Origin: DASUPK01 sp963843085
Lineage (GTDB): Bacteria > Actinomycetota > Thermoleophilia > Solirubrobacterales > 70-9
DNA length: 64,000 nt
NCBI GenBank assembly: GCA_963843085.1
Contig: CAWJJG010000002.1
Location: 1 to 64,000, forward strand
Direction: 5' to 3'
A program made the position numbers and the translations under genes. The notes beneath the pieces were generated by a model. The model had not been told where the DNA came from, did no database searches, and worked only from the letters and a program-made list of their open reading frames with translations. Positions 51,281 to 59,031 of the stretch are shown here, in pieces. Numbering within the stretch: position 1 is the first letter of the stretch; the number at the start of each line of letters is the position of its first letter.

Positions 51281-51619
51281 ATGCCGAGGCGACGCCGCGA
51301 GAAGGAGCCCGTCGAGACGGTCGACTACACGGACCCGGAGGGCAACGTGCTCTCCCTCCGCCGCTCGCTCAGCGACCGGACCATCCGCAAGATCAACAAG
51401 CCTCACAAGAAGGACGCCTCGTCGGCCGACGACGTGTGGGCGCGCCGCAACGAGATGCTCTTCGAGTACCTCGTCACGCGGTGGGAGATCTCCGGACTGC
51501 CGCTCGACGATCAGAAGATGCTGATCGGCCGCTACCGGATGGCCGACTCCGAGGAGCAGCGCTGGGTCCGGGAGACGATCAGCGCGCACCTCGAACGCCA
51601 CATTCCTGAGCTCGCATGA
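51281..51619 (+). CDS. hypothetical charged protein
   Basis: 112 residues, no signal or membrane segment, Arg/Lys/Glu-rich (PRRRREKEPVETVDYTDPEG). Not recognised. It begins right after the terminator and its TGA overlaps the acyltransferase ATG (ATGA), so it is translationally coupled to that gene and may modulate lipid acylation, though this rests on position alone. Confidence 0.6.
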   Translation: MPRRRREKEPVETVDYTDPEGNVLSLRRSLSDRTIRKINKPHKKDASSADDVWARRNEMLFEYLVTRWEISGLPLDDQKMLIGRYRMADSEEQRWVRETISAHLERHIPELA

Positions 51620-52344
51620 CGGCTGCGCCCGAGCCCTTCACCCTCACCTACCGGATCGCGATGGCCGTCTGCGTCCCGCTCGTCAGTCTCTGGGGGCGCC
51701 TGCAGGTCGAGGGGCTGGAGGTCCTTCCCCGAGGTGGGCCGGTGCTGGTGGTCGCCAACCACGACTCCCAGACCGATCCGCTGGCGGTCGGCGTGGCGGC
51801 GCGGAAGCGCCGGCAGATCCGCGCGCTCGCCAAGAAGACCCTCTGGGACAAGCCCGGCCTGGGCCGCGTCCTCGACGGCATGGGCCAGATTCCCATCGAG
51901 CGCGCCGCGGGCGACGCCGGGGCTCTCGTCAACGCCGTGGATGCGCTGCGCCGCGGCTCCTGCATCGGCGTCTTCCCGGAGGGAACGATCTCGGTGGGCC
52001 GCAAGCTCCGGGGGCGCAGCGGAATCGGTCGTCTGGCGCTCGAGGTCCCGGAGGCTCGCCTGGTGTGCGCGGCGGTCGAGGGGACGCCGGCCCTCGCTCG
52101 ATTTCCACAGCGACCGCGCATCCGCGTCCGCTTCTTCGAGCCGGCGTCGGGTCAGATCGATCCCTCGGAGACCGCCGCGGGCCTCTCGCAGCGACTCCTC
52201 GACGAGCTGCGCGCGATCGCGCCGCCGGTCGACGCCGGCCGCAATCCCACTGAGACGCTCGAAAAGTACGAGCGCAAGCTCGCCGAGCGCGAGGAGGCAG
52301 CCGCAAAGCGCCGCGCCGAAGCAGCCGATCGCGAGCGAATCTGA
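51616..52344 (+). CDS. 1-acyl-sn-glycerol-3-phosphate acyltransferase family protein (PlsC type)
   Basis: 242 residues. The acyltransferase HD motif appears as NHDSQTDPLA (block I), followed by MGQIPIERAAGD (block II) and FPEGTISVGRKL (block III). It acylates lysophosphatidate or a similar acceptor at the membrane; an N-terminal hydrophobic helix would anchor it. The C-terminal 40 residues are a charged helix rich in Glu/Lys/Arg. Ends 33 nt before tRNA-Arg. Confidence 0.9.
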   Translation: MTAAPEPFTLTYRIAMAVCVPLVSLWGRLQVEGLEVLPRGGPVLVVANHDSQTDPLAVGVAARKRRQIRALAKKTLWDKPGLGRVLDGMGQIPIERAAGDAGALVNAVDALRRGSCIGVFPEGTISVGRKLRGRSGIGRLALEVPEARLVCAAVEGTPALARFPQRPRIRVRFFEPASGQIDPSETAAGLSQRLLDELRAIAPPVDAGRNPTETLEKYERKLAEREEAAAKRRAEAADRERI

Positions 52345-52377
52345 GCCCGTGACTCGTCGCTACGCTGTTGCCCGCAC

Positions 52378-52451
52378 GCGCCCGTAGCTCAGTTGGATAG
52401 AGCGTCGGTCTACGAAACCGAAGGTCACAGGTTCGAATCCTGTCGGGCGCG
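52378..52451 (+). tRNA. tRNA-Arg(ACG)
   Basis: 74 nt. Acceptor GCGCCCG/CGGGCGC; anticodon stem TCGGT/ACCGA with loop CTACGAA giving anticodon ACG (read as ICG after deamination); T loop GTTCGAATC. CCA is not encoded. This is the only complete copy; its anticodon-loop-to-3'-end portion recurs three times downstream, making it the presumed integration target. Confidence 0.96.
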
Positions 52452-52453
52452 CT
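52406..52453 (+). repeat. tRNA-Arg 3' repeat, copy A (within intact tRNA; att-like)
   Basis: Reference copy for the direct repeats: the segment from the 3' part of the anticodon stem through the tRNA end plus two following bases. Shared by copies B (48 nt), C and D (44 nt or slightly more) without mismatch. Confidence 0.85.
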
Positions 52454-52484
52454 CTCCGCGGTGCCGATTGTCCGGCCACGCCGG

Positions 52485-52513
52485 TTGCAAGGTTCCTGCA
52501 GCCCGGATAGGGT
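52485..52513 (+). promoter_or_regulatory. promoter of the beta-propeller gene
   Basis: TTGCAA (52485-52490) and TAGGGT (52508-52513) are separated by exactly 17 bp. The start codon is 49 nt further, behind a GGGAGAGGA ribosome-binding site, so this cassette gene has a conventional leader unlike many neighbours. Confidence 0.6.
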
Positions 52514-52561
52514 GGCTTAAGCGTTTTAGGGAGTCCACGATGGACTCAGGGAGAGGAATCG

Positions 52562-53989
52562 TTGAATCGGAAGCTTTGCCCCGGACGCAGATGGGGACTC
52601 GTACTCGCTGCAGTGTGCCTCGGAGCCGTGGCGGCGGTCCCGCAGAGCGCAGGCGCGACGCCGCTCCCGGGCGAGAACGGCCGCATCGTCCTCACCAGCT
52701 ACCAGAACTTCGGGCAGGCGCGGGCGGAGCTCTTCCTCCTCAAGGTGCCCTTCGCGCCGCCCCCCGCGGGGTCGCTGAGCGCGCCGATCGCGACCTCCGC
52801 TACGGAGCGTCACCGTCACCCGACCTGGTCCCCCGACCGCACCAAGATCGCCTTCGCGCGCGGGGTCTCGGCGTCGAACACCTACGACATCTTCGTGCAG
52901 GACCTGACGCAGCCCTTGAGTGCCACGAATCCGAAGAACCTCACTCTGTCGCCCACGGTGAACGAGGATCGGCCCGCCTGGTCGCCGGACGGGACCCACA
53001 TCGCGTTCGAGAAGGGTGACAACGGCAGTCCTCCCGCCAACCGGGACATCTACGTCGCCTCGGCCGCAAACGGTAGTGGGCAGACCCCCGTCTCGGATAC
53101 CAGCGCCGGCACCATCGAGGGCGCGCCGGCATGGGACCCGACCGGATCGACCATCTACTACGAGAAGGGCAACGCGCAGAACCCGGCGGTCAACACGGAC
53201 ATTGTCAAGCGGTCGATCTCCTACCCCAATGGAACCCCGACGGTCGGCTCGGAGAGCCTCGCCGTGGCGGACGACAGCAACCACCCCGAGATCCAGCCTG
53301 CGATCTCACCTAACGGCGACAAGATCTGTTACGGGACCGGCTACCCCGGCGCGCCCAGCACGGACATCAGGGTCGCACTGCTCACCGCCACACCGAGCAG
53401 CGGGACGAAGGTCTCGATGAGCACCATCAGCTACGACTGCACCTGGTCGCCCGACAACACGCTGGTCGCCTATACGGCCGGCGGCGGATCCGCCGGCGAT
53501 CTGGTGGCGGTGAACGCGGACGGCACCAGCCTGTTCGAGGCTCCGCTCGCCACCGGCACCGACATCCAGACGAACCCCGACTGGGCGCCTGACGGCCGGC
53601 CTGAGTGCCCGGACTCGACGGCGACTGCCACCAGCGGCCAGGCGACGACGATCCCCGTGCAGTGCAACGACACCGGGCCGCAGTACGAGCGCACCGACGT
53701 TAAGGAGTTCGTCTCCGGCCAGCCGCAGCACGGTACCACCACCCAGGACCTCGCCGGCGATCCGATCACCTACACGCCGAACGCGAACTTCGTCGGAACG
53801 GACTTCATCGAGATCCAGAGCTTCGACGACTTCGGCTTCGGCTCTGACAAGGGCGTGATTGCGGTCACCGTGAGGGCTCCTCAGGGCAACCCGGCGAGCT
53901 CGGCGAAGAAGTGCAAGAAACACAAGAAGAAGAAGCGTCACTCGGCTAGCTCGGCGAAGAAGTGCAAGAAGAAGAAGAAGAAGAAGTAG
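52562..53989 (+). CDS. secreted TolB/PD40-type beta-propeller protein with Lys-rich tail
   Basis: 475 residues, TTG start with GGGAGAGGA 5 nt upstream. Signal peptide (1-32, region PQSAGA). Five PD40-like propeller repeats are visible: HPTWSPDRTKIAFARG, RPAWSPDGTHIAFEKG, APAWDPTGSTIYYEKG, CTWSPDNTLVAYTAGG and NPDWAPDG. An Ig/cadherin-like domain (PITYTPNANFVGTDFIEIQSFDDFG) follows, and the protein ends with two Lys clusters separated by ASSAKKCKK. Extracellular; function unknown. Sole gene between tRNA-Arg and repeat copy B. Confidence 0.82.
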   Translation: MNRKLCPGRRWGLVLAAVCLGAVAAVPQSAGATPLPGENGRIVLTSYQNFGQARAELFLLKVPFAPPPAGSLSAPIATSATERHRHPTWSPDRTKIAFARGVSASNTYDIFVQDLTQPLSATNPKNLTLSPTVNEDRPAWSPDGTHIAFEKGDNGSPPANRDIYVASAANGSGQTPVSDTSAGTIEGAPAWDPTGSTIYYEKGNAQNPAVNTDIVKRSISYPNGTPTVGSESLAVADDSNHPEIQPAISPNGDKICYGTGYPGAPSTDIRVALLTATPSSGTKVSMSTISYDCTWSPDNTLVAYTAGGGSAGDLVAVNADGTSLFEAPLATGTDIQTNPDWAPDGRPECPDSTATATSGQATTIPVQCNDTGPQYERTDVKEFVSGQPQHGTTTQDLAGDPITYTPNANFVGTDFIEIQSFDDFGFGSDKGVIAVTVRAPQGNPASSAKKCKKHKKKKRHSASSAKKCKKKKKKK

Positions 53990-54319
53990 CTCGACCCTCC
54001 GCCGTGGTACCGCTTTTGGTACCCACCGTTGCGTCCAGATCTTCCAGAAATCTGTACTCATCGGACGATTAGATGGCGATAAAGAAGGTGAAGGCGAAGA
54101 AGGCCCGGGCGTGAAGAAGGCGGCCGGGCCCCTACCCGGGGTCGATCCGGTGGCGACGTCGCTCGCGCGCCGACGACGACGGCGCCGTCGCAGATGAGCC
54201 GCCGTGGTGAGCAACAAGAGGGCAACAGACGGGACGGGGTTCAGCCGAACCGAGACGAACTCGAGTCCCGGTATAGAGCCGAATCCTGAGCCCAGACGAG
54301 CTACACCGAACTCCCGACG
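53990..54319. other. 330-nt non-coding stretch left of repeat copy B
   Basis: No supported gene. An inverted repeat around GGTACC (54004-54026) sits just after the beta-propeller stop and could end its transcript, though no T-run follows. The remainder is GC-rich with scattered Arg-coding-like triplets and no conserved reading frame; minus-strand frames here produce only antisense-tRNA peptides. Confidence 0.5.
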
Positions 54320-54367
54320 CGGTCTACGAAACCGAAGGTCACAGGTTCGAATCCTGTCGGGCGCGCT
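54320..54367 (+). repeat. tRNA-Arg 3' fragment, copy B (att-like direct repeat)
   Basis: 48 nt identical to 52406-52453, starting CGGTCTACGAA in the anticodon stem and ending GGGCGCGCT. No D-arm or 5' acceptor strand precedes it, so it is not a functional tRNA. Same orientation as the tRNA. Confidence 0.85.
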
Positions 54368-54513
54368 GAGCGCCGCTACGTCCGGGGCCAGCCGGCCCCG
54401 TCGCGGGGAGCCTGAGCCAAGACGCTTGGGAGTCCGTACAGTCGCCTGATCCAAACAGGTGCAGCGATGCTGACGCGACTATCCTGTTTCTCAGGACGAG
54501 TAAGCGGCATGGG

Positions 54514-55641
54514 ATGGGAAGTCCGATTCGCAGGTGCAGTCTTTGCATAGGAGTGGTGGTGGGCATGCTGGGTCTCTCCAGTACCGCGCTCGCCGGCGTT
54601 CCCACGGGACAAACTCTGCAGGCGACGGTCTCGCCGAGCAAGCAACCCAAGGCGAGCTTCGGCGCCGCGAAGCTGCGCGCCATCATCCACACGACGTACA
54701 GCGACTTCATGGCCTCCCCGCCGCCCATGGAGACGCTCTTCAAGGTCGACAACCAAATCCGGTTCTTCAACGGCAACACGCCCGCCTGCCCACAGGCGAC
54801 CCTGCTGGGCGCGATCACCCCCGAGGCGGTGCAGGCGCAGTGCGGCCGCAGTGTGGTCGGCTCTGGCACGGCGGAGGTCAATGCGAGCCAATTCCCGTTT
54901 ACGGCGCCAAACCCGGTCGTGCTGGTCAGCGGCGGAGGCACCACGCTGTACGTGTGGGTACGGATCGCCGGCGCCCTCACCCTGGTGCTGACCGGAAACT
55001 ACGCGAAGGGCTCGAACACGCTCGATTTCACCGGGCTTCCCAACACACCGGGCACCAACCTGACGAACTTCGACATCTCCTTCAACAAGAAGAGGACGGG
55101 CGGGAGCACGTACTACGTGATGGCCCGCTGCAAGCGCTCCAAGTGGCTGAGCAGCGAGACGACGACTTTCTACGACGGACGGTCCCTGACAGCCTCCGCG
55201 GAGCAGAAGTGCAAGCGCGGAGGCGGCGGGACGACGAGCAGGGGGGGCGGAAAGAAGGGGAAGAAAAAGAAAAAGGCCCCGCACAGGGACGGGAAGTACG
55301 TCGGCAGCACCACCCAGGAGGCCATCACCCCCTCGTTCCGGAAGATCCGCTTCACCGTGAAGAACGGAAAAGTCAAGCTGACGAGCGAGCCGACCGTCGC
55401 ACGCGGCTACTGCCTGTCGACCCCGGTCTTCACGCTCGGAGGGACGATCCCGACCAAGAAGCTCTCGAGGCGGGGCGCATTCTCCTTCACCCACACCTTC
55501 CTCGGCAACAAATTCGACAAGATCCACGGCAAGTTCGTTGGCGTCGATGAGGTGCGGGGTTATGCGATCTACCACTTCTTCGCCCAGGACCTCTGCTCGG
55601 CGGGCAGGGCGAAGGTCAACTTCAGCGCGAAGCACAAGTAG
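54514..55641 (+). CDS. secreted protein with internal Lys-rich linker
   Basis: 375 residues with a signal peptide (1-27, ending ALA). The N-terminal half (~30-235) is beta-rich with Cys pairs (NTPACPQAT, VQAQCGRS, MARCKRS, AEQKCKRG). A low-complexity Gly/Lys linker (about 236-262) leads to a C-terminal domain (DGKYVGSTTQEAITPSFRKIRFTVKNGKVKL...) typical of secreted proteins of this lineage. No family recognised. Sole gene between repeat copies B and C. TATCCT at 54479-54484 is a possible -10. Confidence 0.72.
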   Translation: MGSPIRRCSLCIGVVVGMLGLSSTALAGVPTGQTLQATVSPSKQPKASFGAAKLRAIIHTTYSDFMASPPPMETLFKVDNQIRFFNGNTPACPQATLLGAITPEAVQAQCGRSVVGSGTAEVNASQFPFTAPNPVVLVSGGGTTLYVWVRIAGALTLVLTGNYAKGSNTLDFTGLPNTPGTNLTNFDISFNKKRTGGSTYYVMARCKRSKWLSSETTTFYDGRSLTASAEQKCKRGGGGTTSRGGGKKGKKKKKAPHRDGKYVGSTTQEAITPSFRKIRFTVKNGKVKLTSEPTVARGYCLSTPVFTLGGTIPTKKLSRRGAFSFTHTFLGNKFDKIHGKFVGVDEVRGYAIYHFFAQDLCSAGRAKVNFSAKHK

Positions 55642-55715
55642 CGACCCGCCTGACCATCAACGGAGTCAGTTGCCCCCCAGCTCTCACACTTGGCTCTGTG
55701 CTGCCCAGTCGCCAA
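55642..55715. other. non-coding spacer before repeat copy C
   Basis: 74 nt with no reading frame or hairpin of note apart from a 5-bp CTGAC/GTCAG dyad. Confidence 0.4.
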
Positions 55716-55760
55716 CTACGAAACCGAAGGTCACAGGTTCGAATCCTGTCGGGCGCGCTC
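55716..55760 (+). repeat. tRNA-Arg 3' fragment, copy C (att-like direct repeat)
   Basis: 45 nt identical to the tRNA from its anticodon loop (CTACGAA) to GGGCGCGCTC. The 5' flank (GCCCAGTCGCCAA) does not resemble tRNA. Between here and 56018 about 260 nt hold no supported gene. Confidence 0.85.
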
Positions 55761-56018
55761 CTGCCCTCTCCGGACTGCTCCGCTCTTGCGCGTATCGGAA
55801 CCGGGCGGGGTGCTGAAACGATTGACGCTCGCTTCCGCTCCGACCTAAAGGGAAGCATCGAGAATGGGCGCAGCTCCTCGCCGCGCAAGGGAGGCACCCG
55901 ACATCCCGGTTCGCTGGGCACCGATTGATCACACATGGTCGACGATGACGGATAGTGTCATCCCGACACAGCATGGCCGATGCTCCCGTGTGGAAGACAC
56001 CGATGACCGGAGGTTCTG

Positions 56019-56483
56019 ATGACGTTACGTCGTAGCCACGTGCTCCTGCTCCCGGCCGTCCTGATTGTCATGGCCGTAGCGGCCGCCGGCTGCGGCGGTA
56101 GCAGCAACTCGTCGAACAGCACGAGCTCCGCTGCGGTGACCCCCACGGCCGCTGCCACTACCACCGCTGCGCCAACATCGACTACCTCGACGACCGCCGG
56201 CGACCTCACCGGGACCTGGTCGGGTCAGTACAGCGGGGCGTACTCGGGCACGTTCGAGCTCAACTGGAAACAGTCCGGGTCCACCCTGAGCGGGACGATC
56301 AAGCTCTCGAATCCGGGCGGCACCGAAGACATCAATGGATCCGTGAATGGCGGCACCATCAAGTTCGGCACGGTCGGCGGTCCCGCGATCACCTATTCGG
56401 GGTCCGTCTCGGGCAGCTCCATGTCCGGCAAGTACCAGACACCCGGGGGCGGCGGCCCCTGGAGCGCGAACAAGACGTCCTGA
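56019..56483 (+). CDS. small lipoprotein with Ser/Thr-rich linker
   Basis: 154 residues. Signal peptide with a lipobox VAAAGC (Cys25), a Ser/Thr/Ala-rich linker (27-62) and a ~90-residue beta-rich domain (LTGTWSGQYSGAYSGTFELNWKQSGSTLSGTIKL ...), resembling small extracellular domains that bind hydrophobic or sugar ligands; no family certain. ATG start with GGAGG 6 nt upstream. Confidence 0.75.
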   Translation: MTLRRSHVLLLPAVLIVMAVAAAGCGGSSNSSNSTSSAAVTPTAAATTTAAPTSTTSTTAGDLTGTWSGQYSGAYSGTFELNWKQSGSTLSGTIKLSNPGGTEDINGSVNGGTIKFGTVGGPAITYSGSVSGSSMSGKYQTPGGGGPWSANKTS

Positions 56484-56512
56484 ATTAGGAAGCTGCACTG
56501 ATCGCTGCGCGT

Positions 56513-56518
56513 TAGCCT
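56513..56518 (+). promoter_or_regulatory. -10 box (TAGCCT) of the leaderless tatA transcript
   Basis: TAGCCT lies 7 nt before the GTG at 56526. Confidence 0.45.
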
Positions 56519-56525
56519 CCACCAC

Positions 56526-56780
56526 GTGGCAAATGTTGGACCACTGGAGATTCTGGTCGTCCTGGTAATCGCGTTGGTCATCTTCGGTCCGAAGCGCATC
56601 CCCGAGCTCGGGCAATCGCTCGGTAAGGGGATCCGCGAGTTCAAGGCGTCGCTTGATGGCGAGGACGAGCAGTCGGAGGAGGCCAAGCAGGGCACCGCTC
56701 TTGATGGCGCGGAAGGCCAGAAATTGGCTGCTAACCCCGGCGCGGCCGAAGCGGCCAAGTCGCCTGAGGCTCGGCGTTGA
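56526..56780 (+). CDS. tatA: twin-arginine translocase subunit TatA/E
   Basis: 84 residues: short periplasmic N-terminus, one membrane helix (LEILVVLVIALVIF), hinge FGPKRIPELGQSLGKGIREFK, and an acidic then Ala-rich tail. The FGPKrLPELG motif is the TatA/E signature. It forms the translocation pore with TatC, which is not in the window. GTG start. Lies inside the third tRNA-bounded module. Confidence 0.92.
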   Translation: MANVGPLEILVVLVIALVIFGPKRIPELGQSLGKGIREFKASLDGEDEQSEEAKQGTALDGAEGQKLAANPGAAEAAKSPEARR

Positions 56781-57064
56781 CCCTTCGCCTCATGGGCTGA
56801 AGGCCCACGCAAAGACGCACCAGACAACCCAGCGGCCCCAGGCGGAGGCGCACTGACCCATCAGCTGGGCGACTCTCCACGGTGCTCGCGCACGGCTGGT
56901 CCTAGCGCGCCTTGGAGCAGCGGCAACGCGGATTTCACCCGCCACCCCTTTCGTCCAAGGAGCAGCGATGGCAACCATCCGGCGGCTTTCGGCTCGGGCG
57001 AAACGGGAGCTGGGCGAAGGCTACGCGGATAACGTTGCCACCCAAAGCGAGCGATCGGAGACGA

Positions 57065-57433
57065 ATGATCGAGTTGATTACCGACCTGCCGGAGAATGTG
57101 CTGGGCATCGAAGCCAGGGGTGAGGTGACGGGCGAGGACTACGAGCAGGTGCTGATCCCCGCGGTGGAGCGACATCTCGACCGCCACACCAAGATCCGGC
57201 TGCTCTACGTCCTGGGGTCGGAGTTCGGCGGTTACTCCGCGGCGGCGATGTGGGACGACGCCAAGATCGGGATGGAGCACCCTTTCTCTTGGGAGCGCAT
57301 CGCGGTTGTGACCGACGACGACGGCTATCGCCGCCTCGTCAAGGGGTTCGGCTTCATGGTCCCCGGCAAGGTCAGGGTGTTCGACGTCGCAGGGCTGGAC
57401 GCCGCCAGAGCCTGGGTCAGTGAGGCGGAATGA
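57065..57433 (+). CDS. SpoIIAA-like (STAS/SEC14-fold) protein
   Basis: 122 residues, ATG at 57065 chosen as the first methionine at the family's N-terminus (MIELITDLPENVLGIEARGEVTGEDYEQVLIPAVE). The block KIRLLYVLGSEFGGYSAAAMWDDAKIG and the closing VFDVAGLDAARAWV fit the SpoIIAA-like family often found in soil and marine bacteria; role unknown. GGAGA ends 3 nt upstream. 56781-57064 has no supported gene. Confidence 0.8.
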   Translation: MIELITDLPENVLGIEARGEVTGEDYEQVLIPAVERHLDRHTKIRLLYVLGSEFGGYSAAAMWDDAKIGMEHPFSWERIAVVTDDDGYRRLVKGFGFMVPGKVRVFDVAGLDAARAWVSEAE

Positions 57434-57523
57434 TCATGAGGCCGAGGCCGATCCCGTTCCAACTGCTCAAGCGGCGGGGCGAGGTCGCAGCGCTGGCAGG
57501 CGCCTGAGGCAGAGGGCGAACGG

Positions 57524-58891
57524 ATGCGAGTAGCCTCGGGCACCGGAGACTCGCAGGTGCGCAAGCCCGCGATCAACGGGCCGAGGCCGCCATACCACCC
57601 ACGCAGTCACGCACGGCGCGTGCGCGGGGAGGGCCTGCTGGGCCTGCGCGAGGCGAGCGCGATGGCGATCGGGGGGATGATCGGCGGCGGAATCTTCAGC
57701 GTCCTCGGCCTGACCATCGACCTCGCAGGCCATCTGGCGTTCGCCGCCTTTCTGATCGGCGGTCTGATCGCCGGTCTGACGGCCCACGCCTATGCAGGTC
57801 TCTCCTTGCGTGCGGGCCGGGCGGGCGGCCCGTTCACTTACCTGCGCGATGAAGGTCACGCGCGGCCGGCCGCCTGGGTCGCCTGGCTTCTGATCCTTGG
57901 GTACGTCTTCGCGCTGGCCGTCTATGCCTTCACCTTCGGGCACTACCTGGCCAACGTGGTTGGGGCGCCGGCCCCGGTTGCCCGACTGAGCGGGGTCGGC
58001 ATCCTGGCCGTCTTCGTCGCCGTCAACCTCCGCGGGGTAGCCACGTCGGGGTTGACCGAGGACATCGTCGTGGTCACGAAGCTGGCAGTGCTCGGAGGGG
58101 TTGCCTTGATCGGCCTCGCGGCGTTCTCGCCTACCCGCCTCAGTCCCCTCGATAACCAGGGAACGCTCGGGATCTTTCTCGGTGCCGCGGTGATCTTCGT
58201 CGCCTACGAGGGGTTTGAGCTGCTGCCCTACGACTACGACGACATCGCCGAGCCCCGACGGACCCTGCCCCGCGCCCTCTACCTCTCGGTCGCCGTGGTG
58301 GTCCTGGTCTATGTCGCCGTCACGCTCGCCGCGCAGATGCTGTTGCCGGATCGGACGATCACCGCTCAGAAGGAGGTCGCGTTCGCACTCGCCGGCCAGC
58401 AGGCTCTGGGCGGCTTCGGGCTCTGGGCGGCGACGGTGGGCGCCCTGTTCTCCACCAGTTCGGCGATCAACGCGACGCTGTTCGCGACCGCTCGCCTGGT
58501 CCGCGACGTGAGCCAGGCAAACGAGCTTCCCGCCGCACTCGCCCGCGAGCGCGGAGGCCTCCCGATCGGCGCGGTGCTCGCCATCGCGCTGCCCGGCGCC
58601 GCCTTTTCGCTCTTGCCCGGAATCACCGAGATCGTCTCCTTCGGCTCGCTGGCCTTCCTCCTGGTCTTCGGGTTGGTCAACCTGCTGCATGCCCGGCATA
58701 CCGCCTCCGCAGGCTGGGACCGGGGCCTCGCCTACCTTGGGTCAAGCGCCTGCTTTGCAGCAGCCGGCGGGCTGCTCTACTACCTGGCTCGCTCCGATCG
58801 CGCCGGATTGGTCTTGATCGGCGCCTGCGCGGCACTCATCGCCGTGGCCCGGGCATCTTTCGTGGTCTCGCGAAAGCGGGGCGCACCCTGA
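57524..58891 (+). CDS. APC-family amino acid permease
   Basis: 455 residues, 12 predicted helices. REASAMAIGGMIGGGIFSVLG is the APC helix-1 substrate-binding loop (GxGIF), and EGFELLPYDYDDIAEPRRTLPRAL contains the conserved acidic region after helix 6. It imports or exchanges amino acids or amines; substrate not deducible. ATG 57524 gives a ~30-residue hydrophilic N-terminus; an internal GTG is possible. Last gene before repeat copy D. Confidence 0.86.
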   Translation: MRVASGTGDSQVRKPAINGPRPPYHPRSHARRVRGEGLLGLREASAMAIGGMIGGGIFSVLGLTIDLAGHLAFAAFLIGGLIAGLTAHAYAGLSLRAGRAGGPFTYLRDEGHARPAAWVAWLLILGYVFALAVYAFTFGHYLANVVGAPAPVARLSGVGILAVFVAVNLRGVATSGLTEDIVVVTKLAVLGGVALIGLAAFSPTRLSPLDNQGTLGIFLGAAVIFVAYEGFELLPYDYDDIAEPRRTLPRALYLSVAVVVLVYVAVTLAAQMLLPDRTITAQKEVAFALAGQQALGGFGLWAATVGALFSTSSAINATLFATARLVRDVSQANELPAALARERGGLPIGAVLAIALPGAAFSLLPGITEIVSFGSLAFLLVFGLVNLLHARHTASAGWDRGLAYLGSSACFAAAGGLLYYLARSDRAGLVLIGACAALIAVARASFVVSRKRGAP

Positions 58892-58973
58892 GCGGAAGCG
58901 TCAGCGTGAAAGGGGAAGTGAGGATCAGCCGAAGGTCCGACTCCACGAAACTTCACCCGAGAGCGGTCCTCGC

Positions 58974-59017
58974 CTACGAAACCGAAGGTCACAGGTTCGA
59001 ATCCTGTCGGGCGCGCT
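58974..59017 (+). repeat. tRNA-Arg 3' fragment, copy D (att-like direct repeat)
   Basis: 44 nt identical to the tRNA from CTACGAA to GGGCGCGCT, about 80 nt after the permease stop. It marks the right border of the repeat-bounded region; the convergent phosphodiester glycosidase gene ends 14 nt further on. Confidence 0.85.
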
Positions 59018-59031
59018 GTTTGCGCGGGTCC

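Noticed and set aside
54320..54367. Additional tRNA-Arg genes at the three downstream repeat copies
   Set aside because: Only the anticodon-loop-to-3' half is present; D-arm and 5' acceptor strand are missing, so they cannot fold as tRNAs.
54339..54980. Minus-strand frames ending in RARQDSNL / DRIRTCDL-like peptides (also near 55650-55970)
   Set aside because: These peptides are translations of the reverse strand of tRNA fragments, a common annotation artefact; no real gene supports them.
52454..58973. Integrase or transposase inside the tRNA-bounded modules
   Set aside because: I looked for tyrosine-recombinase R-H-R-Y and serine-recombinase motifs in all reading frames given and found none.
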